Source: Rusavskia elegans
Taxonomy: Eukaryota; Ascomycota; Lecanoromycetes; Teloschistales; Teloschistaceae
Length of the DNA stretch: 64,000 bases
Assembly (NCBI GenBank): GCA_011316305.1
Contig: SAUG01000015.1
Location: 434,001-498,000 of the forward strand
Direction: 5' to 3'
Part shown: piece by piece, positions 37,521-52,351 of the stretch
How positions within the stretch are numbered: the stretch's first letter is position 1
Layout of the letters: each line of letters begins with the position of its first letter
Notes under the pieces: model-generated
The model's input: the letters and a program-made list of their open reading frames with translations, nothing else
What the model was told of the DNA's origin: nothing
The model's database searches: none
Position numbers and translations under genes: made by a program

Positions 37521-40500
37521 AAACTGGCCACTTCGGTACGGGTTTCCGAAGGTACTATAGAAACCCGATCCGAGTTTTAATAAATCGGTTCGATTCGATC
37601 TACTAAGTAGTTTAGGTCGGTTCCTAATATTAAAACCGAAAATCGAATCGGATTATAAAATAGAAACTAATAGAAATTCGATCCGACTCGATTTAAAATT
37701 ATATTAGATAATCGAATAGAAAGAAATTATAGATATAATAAAATAATAATGTATTCTATTTAATACTAGTTTATATTAAATAATAATATATTCTTTTTAG
37801 TACCAGCTTATATAATAGCATTCTGTAAATAATATTATCTTTTTTTAAATAATTTTATAGATATACATCTTTTTTCTAGAACTTTTAATTATTTAAAATT
37901 TATTGTTAACTAGTTATTATTATTTTTCCGGCTATATTTTTAGATTCTATATTAACTTTTTAATAAACTAGACGTCTTTCTACTAAGTGGTAATATATTT
38001 AATATAGATTAAAGCTCGTTAGTAATTGATAAAATATAAGTATAGTGGAATATATATAGTAATATAGTAAAATAATATATCTATTTAATAAAAAAAGTCA
38101 TTATATATCTTTCTATTTTATTCTATAAAACTATTAATACTATATTTTATATTCTATCGATTTTCCTATTTATATATATAGTAGTAATATCGGTAAAGAT
38201 TTTATAATATAGTCTAATAAAAGGTATTTTAAAAAATAAAAAATTCGAAGCCCTTTTAATATCTATAGATTTTTTAAAGATTAACGGTTCTAGGTTTCTA
38301 TTTTTTTTTTTTTAATAGATTATTAGCTAGATCGTTTAGAATAAATTATTCTAAAGTATTATCGGTATTATAATATTATAAATATTATTTTTATCCTTTT
38401 TTTTACTTTTTCTAATTCTATTTTTTCGAGTTTTCGCTAAATTTCTATATAATAAAATTAATTTTTTATCAAAAATAATTTTGATATTAATATATAACTA
38501 ATTATATTGTTTTAATACATTATATATAGATATATCTATATCGATTATATATTACGCTATAATAAATTAAAGGAATAAAAAATAAATAATAATATATTGA
38601 TATTTTAATATAATAGTTAATTATTAAAAAATGGATAATTAGAAAATAAATTAAGTTATTTAAATAATCGTTAGCTATATTCCGGCTAGAAAATTAAAAT
38701 TTAAAACGAGTTTATATATTTCTATAAATTTCTAATCTATTCTACTATTATAATATATAGAATCTTTAAATAATTCTATTTTTCTAATTGTATTATTCTA
38801 TTATATTATTTAGTATACTATTTCCTATATCTATATCAAAACTACTATCTATAAAATCTAAATTAGTTATAAATTATAAATACGGTAAAAGAATAGTCTA
38901 ATATTAAATATAAATTCTATAAAAAATAGAATAAAACTCGTATTATAATATATAAATATTTTAAAAAATTTAAAAAAATAGATTTCTAGGAAAATATAGA
39001 TATAGAAACGAAGGCCGTATTAAAATAGAATACTAGAAATTAGAAAAGAATAATAGAATTAAAAAAGAAATCTATAGTAATATAATAAGGTAATATATAT
39101 TATATTAAATACTAATAAATATATAGTATTATACTATAAAAATCATCTATATAATAAAACTTTAATAGAATATACGGAAATAGCGATAACTATTAAATAA
39201 ATAAAATAAAAATAAAATAAAGTAATATATTAGAATAATATAAAAAATATAAATAAAGCTATTTAGTATAGGAATATTCATTTCTAATATTTTTTCTAAT
39301 TTGAAAATTATTATTAATAGTTCGAATAAAGTATATAAGTCTAATAATTAATTTTATCTAATAATAAATAATTTATTATATTAGTTTTTAAAAGTTTTAG
39401 TCTACTAGAATTCTAAATCTTTTAGAAAAATAAATAGTCTTTATTAAAAAATCTAGTTATAGCGGAAATACGGCTAATAAATATATTGAATCTTTTTATA
39501 AAAAAGAAGATAAAAAAATAGAAATAATATTAAAGTTAATTAAAAAAATTAGATAGTAGAAAGGTATTCTACTAAACTAAATAATACTAAAATCGAAGAT
39601 AGAAAAAATTTAACTAAAAGTATTAACTTTAATTAAAATAAAAATAAAAATAAAAATAAAAATAAAAATAAAAATATAAAAAAAAAATGGAAATATAGAA
39701 AAAAAAGTAAAAATAGAAATAAAAGCCGAAAATAATAAAAATATAAAAATTATTATTAAACTATTTAACTAGTTATTTATATCTAGATATAGTTGATCTA
39801 GATATATATATTAATTTAATATATTATACCATTATTAATTAAATAATAAATTTAATTTAAATAAAGTTTTTTATTTTAAATTTATAGATTAAAAATACTA
39901 TATTTATATATTTTAATAATTAAATAAATTTAAATTTATTCTATATTTTAAAAAGAAATTATATAGATAATAGTAATAATATAAAATAAATCTGGTACTT
40001 ATATAATGGTTTTAGTATTAAAAGTTTAATAATAGAAAATAAAATATTAATATTTTAATTTTAAATATTTTTATAATTAATAATTTAATTTTCTATTTAA
40101 TTAGGAATTGATTATTGTATATATAGCTATTTTTATTTTAATCTCTAGCTAGATATTAGTAAATTTCTATATAATTGAATCAAGTTTTAAAATTTAATTT
40201 AAAATTATTATAAAAATATTCTATATAAATCTATTAAAAAAAGAGATTATAATTAGTAATTATAAATCTATTAGTATTATTCTAAAAAATGATTTACTAT
40301 AGTTTAATAGTCTATAAATAATAACTAAATAAAGTTTATTAAAATTTAAAATATCTACGTAAAGTTTAATTTTTTTAATTTTTTTAAGTTTTTTCTATTT
40401 ATTAAAGTCTAAATTATATAGAATAGTCTAATAACTAGTTTATTGATCTATAGTAAATCTTAATTAAAAAGATTTATTCTATATTAACCCCCTCTGGGGG

Positions 40501-43500
40501 GCTCCTGTCTGGGGTCATATTGAGTTTTCATACATACATATATGTTTCATCAACGTCATATACGGTAACGATTGTTGTATTTCACGTGAAATTTTCACAG
40601 CCAAAGGTGTACAGTTCGTCAGGCAAGATTTGCAGCGCAGTTAATCACTTCTATTTGACTATTTCCTTCTTTATTCGATCACGAATCCTCTACTATATAA
40701 GTATAACTCCGTCACTCGCAGTCCTCGGTCCACCAGTCCTTCCTCGACGTCATATATAATTATCAGCTTCCAATATTTCCGCTATATCTACCTGCTATAC
40801 TGCGAAGTAATTATAAATAGTCGTCGCCTCGTCTATACTTATCGTATAACCCGTATTTAAACGTTCTACTAAGCTATTAAAGTACTCTTTAGCCCGTGTA
40901 GCTTTAAGACGGTCGCTAGCTATAGGGTCGCTAGCCAGTATACTAGCTACTACGGCTAGAAGCTTTACCCGGTCGATTAGGCTAAAAGGCGGTAGAAAGG
41001 TCGGATAGCGCGTTTTAAAGGCGGTAAGAAAGAGATTTTTATCGAAATTAAAATAGGTTGCTCTGGCTATAACGAGGTAGTCGACGTCTTCGAGGGTAGG
41101 TATGGTTATTACGGATATAGGAAGGTACTATCGTCTGATTTAGCTACGGTATAGCTGTTACGGGAGTATATACGTACGTAAAAGGTTTTAGGCTTATATT
41201 ACTAGTAAAAGAAGAAGAAGAAAAAGCGATAACTGCGAGGTATACTTATCTATAAAAATTTCTACGTTGGTTAAATTATCGGTAGAAGAATACGTTATAT
41301 TACTAAGCAAATTTGAATTAAAATTCTATAGAAAGAACCGTTATTTACGTTAACTAAACTAGAGTATAAGTTCTGCTACCGTATATTTAATACTGGTATA
41401 CTAACGCTTGATTTGCTTACCGAACCACTGGTTTACCGAGTACCAAAACCAAAACAAATTAACTAAATTCTATATTAACTATTTTAATAATAATAGATTT
41501 TCGATATATAGATTAATTTATTAAAATAAAATAAAGAAATTAGAAAATTATATAAGGTTGGTTTTTTTAGATTTATTAATATATTATATAGATATCTATT
41601 ATTTTATTTTATTTATAAATTTTAATTTTAGCTTTTTTACTTCTATTATAAAGTTAAAAAAATTAAAATAAAATCTTAAATTACTAATATTTATTTTAAA
41701 AATAAATTCTAAATACTAATAGTTTTATAAATAAATTTTATTTAATTTTAATATAGATTTTTTCCTTTTCAATTTATTTAATAAATTAATAATTCTAATA
41801 TCTAATAAAAACAATTTTTTTAAATTATATTTAGTTTTATATTAGTCTTTTATTCTAGGAAAATATTATAAAAAAAAGGTTTTAAATTTATAAATATTTT
41901 ATTTTATTTTTTTTATTATAAATAATTATTAAATTAAATAACTAATTAGATAATAAAGAACATTTTATATAAAAATCTATAGACTATTCAGTATATAAAT
42001 AGACGAAATAGTCTAAATATTAGAAAAAGATATTTATTTTCTAAATTAAAAAATATTTAGATTAATCTTTTTAAAATATTTCTAAATTCCTTTTTAAATA
42101 AATCCTATTTTTTAAATAGAATTCTATTTTTAAGTTCTATTCGGTTATATATATTCTATAGTTCTTTTAAAGTTTTTTCTACTTTTAAATCTTTAATATG
42201 GTTATAATATTTAATTATTACTATTCTTTCTATATATTCTAGAATTATTTATATTTAATTCTACTTATAAATCTTTTTTATAAAATTAAAAGTTCGCTCT
42301 ATTTCTATTAAAAATATTAGATAAATAAAAATATCGCGAGTTATCTACGCTAGTTTTAGTAAATTTAAAATATTATTTATCTAAAATATCTAATTTAGAT
42401 TTTCTGTAGTAATATTAATACGAAGATATTAATTAGCTTTAAAAATAGCTACTCGAATATACTAGAATTATTGAAAAAATATTATTTAAAATAAATAAAA
42501 TAGGTTTTAGAATAATTATAAAGATTATAATATATTATTTTTTAATATTATTTTATTTTAATTTATATTACAGGTTTTATTTTATATTTTAGATTTTAAA
42601 TTTTAATAAATTAATAGAAGCTCTATAGTATTAAATAAAATACTTTTTAAATTTATTTCGATATCTATTTTTATATTTTAAAAAGTTTTTTATTTTTTTA
42701 TTATTATCTTTTTTATCCTAGTTTCGATAATAGCTAAATTTTATTATGGAATCTAGAATATTTATAATATTATAAATTAATCTGTTTTTACTTTTAATAT
42801 AAATATAGTATTTTATAAACCTTTAATATTATTTCTTAAATAGAATAGTTTAATAATCGAACTATTTCCTTTATTCTAATAAAATAATCGAAAATAGTAC
42901 TATAGAATCGAAATTCTAAATAAATTCTAATATCTATAGTTTTTAAAACTAATAAAATAATTTTATGAAATAGCTATAGTATATTACTTATAAAAAGAAA
43001 AAATTACTATTTATTTATATTAAAAGTAATCCTTTATATTTATAGATTTTACGAATCTTTTTTAATAAATTTATTAATAAAATAGCGTAATTGAAATATT
43101 CGATAAATTATAAAATATATTAAATTCTATTAAATATAAAAATTCTAAATTAGATTTCTAGATTAGAAATTAGAATTAACCTTTTTTTAGATTTTTGAAA
43201 AGCGAAGTTTATATTAAAAGGAGATAGAAATTTAGACTATAATAGTATAAATTTAAAATAAATATTAGTTTTAAAACTTCTAAATTTATATTACCTATAT
43301 ATATTACCTTTTTTTCAATACTAGATAGGCTAATACTAATATTTCTAATTTATTTATTATCTAGTTTTTAAATAAAATCGTTATTTATTATTTATAATCT
43401 AATAATTTTAATAAAGTTTTAGGCTACTATATTAATCATATAAACTAAATAAAATAAAGAATTTTAAACTCGATTCTATCGGCTATTAAATCGAATAAAA

Positions 43501-45013
43501 GTCTTTTTAAATTCTTTTTTTAATATATTATGAGAACTAGTATTATCGGTAATAATATCTAAAAGCTTTAGTCTAAACTAAAGGAATTCTAAAAGCTTTA
43601 ATAGTTTCTAATATTATAAACGGCTAAAATAATTAATAGAAAGAGATATAAATCTAATTAAATAGTTCTAAAGTTAAAAATATATACTAACCTAATATAT
43701 AAATATTCCTAAAGATATAACCTTTTATAGATTTAATTAAATATTTAATATAAGAGAAATAAATCCTAAAATATCTAAATGAGATTTAATTTACTCGCGG
43801 ATAATATTATAACTATTAAAAACTATCTATATAAATTATATACGGCCGATAAACCTTATATCTAGATAAAGTATTTATAATAGTAGGCTAAATCTTTTTT
43901 TTTCGAAAGTCCGAATTAGTAGATTTAAATCTAAAAAAGTTTTATATAGGTATTTATTTTATATAATTTAGTTAAAAGTAGATTCGAGTTTAATATAGCT
44001 TTTTTTCTATAATTAAAATAAATTTTATATTACTTTTTTATATTACTATTAGCTATTCCCGCGGATAAATATTGATTTAATGAAAAACTATAAATTACGT
44101 CGTTTAGTTATTTAGTAAATAATAGTATTAAAATATTTCTTTATAGTAGATATATTAGAAAAATTATAAGCTATAGAATAGTTGAAAATTTTAAAATAGT
44201 TTTTATATATAATTTTAGATAGACTATCTATTATTAAAGCTTTTTAGTAGAACTTTTATTATTATTTTAATTATATTTATTCTATAGCTTCTCTCGACTA
44301 GAAAGAATTAATAAATTTTCTATAGAACTTTTTCTTAATACCGATAGCTATAAAAATACTAGATTATTGATATTTAAACTCTTTATAATAATCTAAAATT
44401 TTTAAATATACTTATCTTTATTTTAAAAGATTAGTACTAGATAGTTAGCTTAAATTTTATTAGCTATATTTTTAATAATTCTTTTTAACTTTCTATATAA
44501 TTAATTAAATTTTAATAATAAAATATTTATTTATCGGCTCACCGCCTAGTTTATAGACTAGGTAGAATAGATTTTATTTAGAAAGGACCTATTAAAAAAA
44601 ACCTTATTAGATATAAAAGAACTAAATATTTTAAAGATTTAAAATTAATACGATTTATATTAAAATAATAGATAATATAAAATAGTAATATATATATATA
44701 TATATATATATTAACTTAAACTACTATCTACTAATTAATAGAAAGAAATCGACGACTATTAAAATAGTATCTAAAATATTAATATAATTATATAATAAAA
44801 GCGGGGATTTCTTAGTATTATAATATAGAAAAAGAGGTTTTAGCGATTTTAATAGATCGAACCCGGAAATCCGGATTTAATTCGGAATTAAATTAGATCG
44901 ATATCTAAAAGAATTCCGATCCGATTCGGTTTAATATCTAGAAAAGTCGAAACCGATTCGAGTCGAGTCGGTTTTTTTAACCCGAGTTGGAAACCCGATC
45001 CGACGGCCAGTCT
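37521..45013 (+). mobile_element. MU1 large TIR transposon with nested RP1
   Basis: The ends are AAACTGGCCACTTCGG and CCGACGGCCAGTCT. The 10-mers TTAATCGATT (37511-37520) and ATAGTCGATA (45014-45023) share seven positions, eight counting a transition. Without the RP1 at 40489-41466 the element is about 6.5 kb, the same as the copy at 21651. The left module (38040-40450) is shared with the copies at 2524 and 46799. The right module (41480-44600) is shared with the 21651 copy in inverse and with 46799. No transposase motif was identified, so Mutator-like is inferred from duplication length and TIRs. Confidence 0.8.
40489..41466 (+). mobile_element. RP1 retroposon, best-preserved copy
   Basis: It starts CCCCTCTGGGGGGCTCC, continues CTGTCTGGGGTCATATTGAG and ends CCAAAACAAATTAACTAA. 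A 13-bp duplication, ATTCTATATTAAC, is found at 40476-40488 and 41467-41479. The first ~250 bp retain many CpA and TpG dinucleotides, including CACGTGAAATTTTCACAGCC, so this is the youngest or least RIP-altered copy. Minus-strand reading of 40760-41060 is nearly open and coding-like (FKTRYPTFLPPFSLIDRVK). The plus-strand ORF at 40520-40759 has no supporting feature. Confidence 0.9.
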
Positions 45014-45023
45014 ATAGTCGATA

Positions 45024-45947
45024 GTATCGGATTAATACTATAAAACAAATAGAAAGATGAAAACCTAGTATTTTTATATATATAAATATTTATAGTAAAT
45101 AGAATTTAGTTTAAAAAAAAGTTCTAAATCTTTATTAGCTATTTAATATACTATTTAGTATATATTTTTCCGAAAATTTTATTAAATCTTTTAATAGCGC
45201 TGTTTATTCGTTGATAATTTAGTATTATACCTCGACTTTTAGTTTCTAGCAAGTGGTATATCTCATCTATAGCTAGTATCTAAAGATTTATATCTCGATT
45301 AGTATTTGTTTTATTCGGAAAATTATAATTACGATAGATCCGATAGATAAAGAAATCGGCTAGTACTTCTACTATTATATTTAAAAGAGTTTAAACTATA
45401 TACATTCTAATAAATTAGTTAATTGTCGTTATAAAATATTTATTATCTTATTTGATTTTACAGTAAAAGACCGATAAAATTAAATTTTTACTATTTAAAA
45501 GAATTTAATCTATTTTTCTAGAAATTTAAAAGATATATTATATTCTATTTAATATCGCGAAAAATAGTAGTAATCTAATATTGGTAATAGTATTTATTAT
45601 AATATTTAATATATTTTTTTTATTTCAAGCTACTACTATTTTATATAAGTAATATTTATTTTTATTTCGTAGAATTAGTAATAGTATTATTTGTAGATAT
45701 AGTGTGGAAGGTTTATATAAATCTATACTAGATATATAATATCTAATCTTTTTTAAAGAAATCTCGATACTATAATATATTATTATTAACTGGGAAATAG
45801 TATATATATTTCTTTAAAGTAATTTTAATTTCCGGATTATTAGATAGGATTTCGGATTCCGGATTCCGTATAGATTCTAATAACGTTATTAAATAAAATT
45901 GTATAATTATCGACTTTACTAATAAATAATTAAAAGTCGCTTTTTCG
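45024..45947 (+). other. Decayed sequence upstream of a Copia remnant
   Basis: It probably includes the gag part of the Copia relic that follows, but no motif or LTR could be fixed. All frames are broken. Confidence 0.4.
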
Positions 45948-46314
45948 GTTTGGAATAGCGGCTACTATTATTTAATTATATAGTTTATTTCTAATATTAA
46001 ATTTATATTTGCTAAATTCCACGAACTAGAAAACAAATTTTCTAGATAGATTAATAGTAGTTTTACAATATTATAAAGCTATATAATCCGTTATAATAAC
46101 TGTAATTTTTGAATATTTAATATAGTAGCGCTATTACTATAGAAATTTTTTAATAGTAAAAAGCTTTTATCTATAGACAGCGTAATTACGATCTATAGAT
46201 ATAAATACTTTATTTTCGGAAATAATAGACTATTTAATACTATCGGTTTTGACTTAATAGAAAATAGTACTTTATTTAAAATCGGAAATATCTGTTTCGA
46301 TAATAAAGGATAAA
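45948..46314 (+). pseudogene. Copia-type protease / pre-integrase remnant
   Basis: In one plus-strand frame, open except for RIP-type stops, the start VWNSG with an F-KFHE segment ~20 residues later resembles a Copia protease (usual W-DSGA-H, then F--F). About 85 codons further on, FGNNRLFNTIGFDL resembles the pre-integrase segment that follows it in Copia polyproteins. The catalytic aspartate is lost here (N in place of D). It is a second, plus-strand Copia relic independent of LT1, cut off by the MU1 at 46799. Confidence 0.5.
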
Positions 46315-46788
46315 ATTATATAGAATTAAAAAAATATTCTATTTTCTATTTTAATATATTTAGTTAGTCCGTATATATTTTAAAATAAAAAGTTTATTCG
46401 GATTAATTTATATTTTTTATCTTATAAACTTTAGATTAGTATATAGAAAGATCCGTAGATTAATATAAAAATTTTAATAAATTTTCGATAGTAGATATAT
46501 AATTCTAAAAAAACTATATATCGTATAATATTTATAGTAGCGGCCAGTTTCTAATAACTTTTACTTTCGTTATATCTATACGATTTTTTCTATTACTAAT
46601 AATTTATCTATAGAATTTAATATATTTCAAGAAAAATAGATATTTTAAAGATTTTATAAATAGTTAATTCTCTTCGAATTTTTTATAATAGCTTTAATAT
46701 ACTATATATACTCTTTATTTTTCGAATGGAATAATTTATAATTAAAGTAAATTACTATATAATCGTCGAGAGACGGTTTAAATATATT
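46315..46788 (+). other. Probable continuation of the Copia remnant
   Basis: It follows in the same orientation, where the integrase zinc-binding region would lie, but no HHCC or DDE residues can be placed. It ends at the MU1 duplication. Confidence 0.35.
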
Positions 46789-47090
46789 ATTTATTATTAG
46801 ATTGTCCAGTTCGAATCGGGTTTCCGTCGAACCGTCAGATATCCGATCCGATTTTAGTAACCCGACCCGAATTTAACCCGCTAAACGGTTAAATTAGATT
46901 ATAGATTCTAATTCGACTTTCGAGTCGGATTATAGACTTTAATCTGATAATCGATTTAAAAATCTAATCTAATCCGATTTATAATCGTATTCGATAGTTA
47001 AAGATAAAAGTAATTATAGATAATATAAATTATAATATATTATATTTAATACTAGTTTATATAATTATATTCTATTAATATTAGTTTATA

Positions 47091-47190
47091 TATCGATATT
47101 TTATAAATAGTATTTTTTTCCAAATAAATTTATAGATATATATCGATATTTTATAAATAGTATTTTTTTCCAAATAAATTTATAGATATA
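47091..47190. repeat. Perfect 50-bp tandem duplication
   Basis: The 50-bp unit at 47091-47140 is repeated exactly at 47141-47190. The corresponding position in the MU1 copies near 2810 and 37850 has the unit only once. Confidence 0.95.
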
Positions 47191-48482
47191 TATCTTCTTT
47201 TAGAACTTTTAATCTTTTAGAATTTATTAATAATAAACTATTATTATACTTCCGTTTATATTTCCAGATTTTATATTTACTTTTTAATAAACTAGCCGTT
47301 ATTATACTAAATAGAAATTTTTTTAATATAAATTACGGCTAGTTAATAATCTAAAAAAATTAAATAAAGTCGGATATAAATAGTAATAAAGTAAAATAAT
47401 ATATTTATATAATAGAAAAGTAACTATATATTATTCTATTATATTCTATAGAACTACTAACGTTATATTTTATATTCTATCGATTTCTCTATTTATACGT
47501 ATAGTAGCGACGTCGGTAAAAATTTCGCGATATAGTCTAGTAAAAGATATTTTAGAAATAAAAGATACGAAGCTTTTCTAGTATCTATAGATATTAGATT
47601 TTTCGAAAAATAATAGTTCTAGATTTCTATTTATATCTCTATCGATGGATTATTAGTTAGACTATTTAGAATATATTACTCTAGAGTATTATCGGTTCTA
47701 TAGTATTATAAGATTTTATTTTATCTTTTCCGATTCTATTTCTTCGAATTTTATTTATATTTCTATAAAATAGAGTCAATTTTTTATCTAGAATAGTTTT
47801 AGTATTATTATATAATTAATTATATTACTTTAATATAATACTTCTATTTAGATTCGTATATATTTTCATTTACGCTATAATAAAAAAAATTAAAAATTAA
47901 AATAGAGTAAAATATAATACGATCCGATATATAATATATTTATATTCTATTATAGAAATTAATTTATTAAAAATAGAAAAATAGAAATCAAATAAAGTTA
48001 TTTAGATAATCGTAGGCTATATTATAGCTAGAAGGTTAAAACATTAAATAAACCTATATATTTCTATAAACTTCTAGCGTATTTTAATACTATAATATAT
48101 AAAGTCCTTGGAAAATTCTATAGCTACTAATTATATTACCCGACTATATTATTTAGTATACTATCTACTATATCTAAATTATAAACGCGGTATAAAGTAA
48201 TCCGATACCGAATATAAATTTTATAAAAAATAGTATACGGACTATATTACGAATTATAAATACTTTAAAAAATCTAAAAAAATAGATTTCTAGAGAAATT
48301 TAAATATAGAAACGAGGACCGTATTAGAATAAAACGCTAGAAATTAGAAAATAGATTATAGAATCGAGTAAAGAATTTATATAAATATAATAAAGTAATT
48401 GATACGATACTATATATTGATCTATATATAATATTATATTATAAAAACGAAATATATATTAAAACTTTTATAGAAAAAATAA

Positions 48483-49430
48483 TTTTTTTAAAAGATTTCT
48501 ATTTGGAATTATATTGAGTTTTTATATATATATATATATTTTATCAATATTATATATAGCAACGATTATTATATTTTACGTATAAAAAAATTTTTACAGC
48601 TAAAGATATATTTGTTAGATAAGATTTATAGCGTAGTTAATTACTTCTATTTAACTATTCTCTTTTTTATTCGATTACGAATCTTTTACTATTTCTTTTT
48701 TAATATTATATATAATTATTAGCTTCTAATATTTGTATTATATCTATTTACTATACTATAAAGTCATTATCTATATCTATTACTTCGTCTATATTTATTA
48801 TATAATCTATATTTTAATATTCCGTTTAACTATTAAAATACTTTTTTGTCTATTTAGCTTTAAAAGAGACGTTAGATAATATACTAGCTACTACGGCTAA
48901 AAGCTATATCGGATCGATTAAATTAAAAAAAATAGGAAAATAGGAAAATAGGATAGCGCGTTTTAAAAATAATAAAAAGGAATTTTTTATTAAAATCGAA
49001 ATAGATTACTTTAGCTATAATAAAGTAGTCGACGACTATATATATAGATATAGTTATTATAGATATACTATCGCCTAGTTTAATTTATAGCTATAGCTAT
49101 TACGAGAATATATACGAACGTAAAGATTTTTAGTAAATCGTAGTATTTTTAAAGATATAGCTTATATTACTGGTAAAAAAAGAAAAAGAAAAAACGATAA
49201 CTGCGAGATATATTTATCTATAAAAATCTCTACGTAATTTAAATTATCGGTAGAAGAATATATTATATTACTAAGTAAATTTAAATTAAAATTCTATAGA
49301 ACCGTTATTTATATTAACTAAATTAGGAAATAAATTCTACTACCGTATATTTAATATTGGTATACTAACGTTTAATTTGTTTATTGAACCACTTGTTTAC
49401 CGGATACTAAAACCAAAACAAATTAACTAA
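48483..49430 (+). mobile_element. RP1 retroposon nested in MU1
   Basis: The start TTTTTTTAAAAGATTTC is the RIP-altered CCCCTCTGGGGGG end, and it closes with AAACAAATTAACTAA. The duplications ATAGAAAAAATAA (48470-48482) and ATAGAAAATATAA (49431-49443) differ at one base. All main RP1 landmarks are present in mutated form, including GAACCACTTGTTTACCGG near the 3' end. Confidence 0.88.
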
Positions 49431-51361
49431 ATAGAAAATATAAAATAAACGATAACTATCGAGTAAATAAAATAGAAATAGAGCGATAAAATATATTAGA
49501 ATAATATATCGAATATAAATAAAGCTATCTAGTATAGGAACTTTTATTTATAGTATTTATCTAGTTTAATATTACTATTAATTCTTTAAATGGAATATTT
49601 TTTAATAAAATATATAATTCTAAACGTTAATTTTATCTAATATCGAATAATCTATTATACCGGGCTTTAAAAACTTTAGTCTACTAGAATAGTAGTCCTT
49701 TTAAAAAAAGAAATAACGTTTATTAAAAATTTAATAATAGCGGGAATATAGTTTAAAAATATATTAAATCTTTCTATAGAAAAAAAATAAAAATAGCGAT
49801 AATATTATTAAAATTAATAAAAAGGATTAGGTAATAGAAAGATATCCTTCTATATAAAATAATACTAAATTTAAAGATAATTAAAATTTAATTAGAAATA
49901 TTTATTTTAATAGTTAAGATAAAAATATAGAAGAGATAACGGAAACGAATAATAATAAAAATATAGAAAAAAATAAAAATAAAGATATAGAAAAGAATAT
50001 TAAACTATCTAACTAGTTATATAGATGGAAAAATAATAATAAAAAAAATTATCTATATAAATTATTATACTAATAATAAATAAAAAGTATATTAAAGTAA
50101 TTTATTTAATATACTTTTAAAGTTTTTTTTAAATAGATTTCTTTCTAGAAATATAGCGTTATCTTCTATCTTTATTCGATTAAATACATTCTATAGCTCT
50201 TCTAATATTTCGTCGAGATATAAAACTAGAATAGAATTATATTATTCATTTATTATTATCAGATTAATATATTATAGAATTATTTAGATATAATTCTACG
50301 GATAAATTCTTTTAGTAAAACTTAAAGTCCGTTTAATTCCGATTAAAGATATTAGATAGGAAAAAATATCGCGAACTATCTATATTAATTTTAGAAAAAT
50401 CGAAATATTATCTTTTTAAAATATCTAGTTTAGATCATCTTCGATAATATTAGCGCGACTGCACGAAAATATCGATTAGCTTCGGAAACAGATATTTAAA
50501 AACGCTATAACAATGGAAAAAAACTATTTAAAATGATTATAGCAAGCTATTAACTAGTTAGTATATTTATAATATATTACTATTATATATTTCCTAATCT
50601 TTTTTTCTATAGCAGACTCTATACTTTAGTAGATTAATAGAAACTTTATAGTATTTATTAAAATATTCTTTTAACTCGTTTCGATATTTATCTATATATC
50701 CCGAATATTTTTTTATATTTTTTTTCTATTTAATAATATTCTAGTTTTAATAAAAATTAAATTTTATTATAGGATTAAAAATATTTATAAAATTAAATTT
50801 TATTTTTTTTTTATTTTTAATAGGAAAATAATAGTTACTAAATTTAATAATAACCTTTTTATAAGCTATTAATACTATCGCCTTTTAAAAATAATTCGAA
50901 GCTTCTATAACTTTTTATATTTTAGTAAAATAATCGTAAAACGTACTATAAAGTCGATATATTAGATAAATTTTAACGCCGATAGTTCGCGAAACTATTA
51001 AATAAATTATATAAAACAGCTATATTACATTATATATAAGAAAGAAAAATAATTATTTATTTATATTAAAAGTAATCTTTTATATTTATAGATCTTATAA
51101 ATTCTTTTTAAAGAATTCGTTAATATTTTAGTAAAATAGATATATTCTGAAAATTATAAAATAAATCGTATCTGTTTAAATATAAAAATCCTAAATAAAA
51201 TTTTTAACGCGAAAATCAAAATTAGTTCTATTTTAAAGTTTTTTAAAACGAAGTTTATATCAAGAGAAAATACTAGAATAGACTATAATAATACGAGCCT
51301 AAAGATACTATTATTATAAAAACTATTGAATTTATATTATCTATATATATTATCTTTTTTA

Positions 51362-52351
51362 TTTAGTTATTTATTTTGGCTTTGATACTCGATAAACCAG
51401 TGGTTCGGTAAATAAATCAAGCGTTAGTATACTAGTATTAAATATACGATAATAGAATTTATATTCTAGTTTAGATAATATAAATAACGGTTCTATAGAA
51501 TTTTAATTTAAATTTGCTTAGTAATATAATATATCCTTCTACCGATAACTTAATATAGAAATTTTTATAGTTAAATATACTTCGTAGTTATCGTTTCTTT
51601 TTCTTTTACCAGTAATATAAACCCTGCAATACTATACCCTCGCAAGTACTATAATTTACTAAAACCCTTTACGTACGTATATATTCCCGTAATAGTTATA
51701 CTATAGTTAAACCAAACGGTAGTACTTTTTCGTATCCGTAATAACTATATCTACCTGCGCGGTTATCGACTACTTCGTTATAGCTAGAATAATCTATTTC
51801 GACTTCGATAAAGATTTCCTCTTTATCGCCTTTAAAACGTACTATCTAACCTTCCTACCCCTTTTTAATCTAATCGATCGGGTAAAACTTCTAGTTATAG
51901 TAGCCAGCGTACTAGTAGATAACTCTATAGCTAGCGACCCTCTTAAAGTTACGCGGGCTAAAAAGTATTTTAATAGTTTAGCGGAGCGTTTAGATACAGG
52001 TTATATAATAAGTATAGCCGAGGCGATAGATATAGATAATTACTTCGCAGTATAGTAGGTATATATAGCGGAAATATTAGAAGCTGATAATTATATATAA
52101 CGTCGGAGAAAGACTAGATATATAGTATTTAAATATAGTAGAGGATTCGTGATCGAATAAAGAAAGAAATAGTTAAATAGAAGTGATTGACTGCGCTATA
52201 AACTTTACCTGACGAACTATATACCTTTAGCTGTGAAAATTTCTTTACACGTAAAATACAACAATCGTTACCGTATATAACGTTGATAGAATATATATAT
52301 ATATATATATAAAAACTCAATATAACTCTAGATAGGAACCTTTCAGAGGGG
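51362..52351 (-). mobile_element. RP1 retroposon nested in MU1
   Basis: It is flanked by ATTATCTTTTTTA (51349-51361) and ATTACCTTCTTTA (52352-52364), identical but for two C/T changes. On the plus strand it runs from TTTAGTTATTTATTTTGG to CCTTTCAGAGGGG. The GATAAACCAGTGGTTCGG segment near the 3' end is well kept. The minus-strand ORF at 52129-52320 lies in the 5' part of this copy and corresponds to the one in the 40489 copy, but shows no sign of being a gene. Confidence 0.9.

Noticed and set aside
40520..40759. 79-codon plus-strand ORF
   Set aside because: It lies in the 5' part of an RP1 copy; the frame is broken in other copies and there is no domain. It is open only because this copy is less RIP-mutated.
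44690..44711. (TA)n run as a promoter or origin signal
   Set aside because: Short TA runs occur throughout this RIP-saturated sequence and have no distinguishing context.
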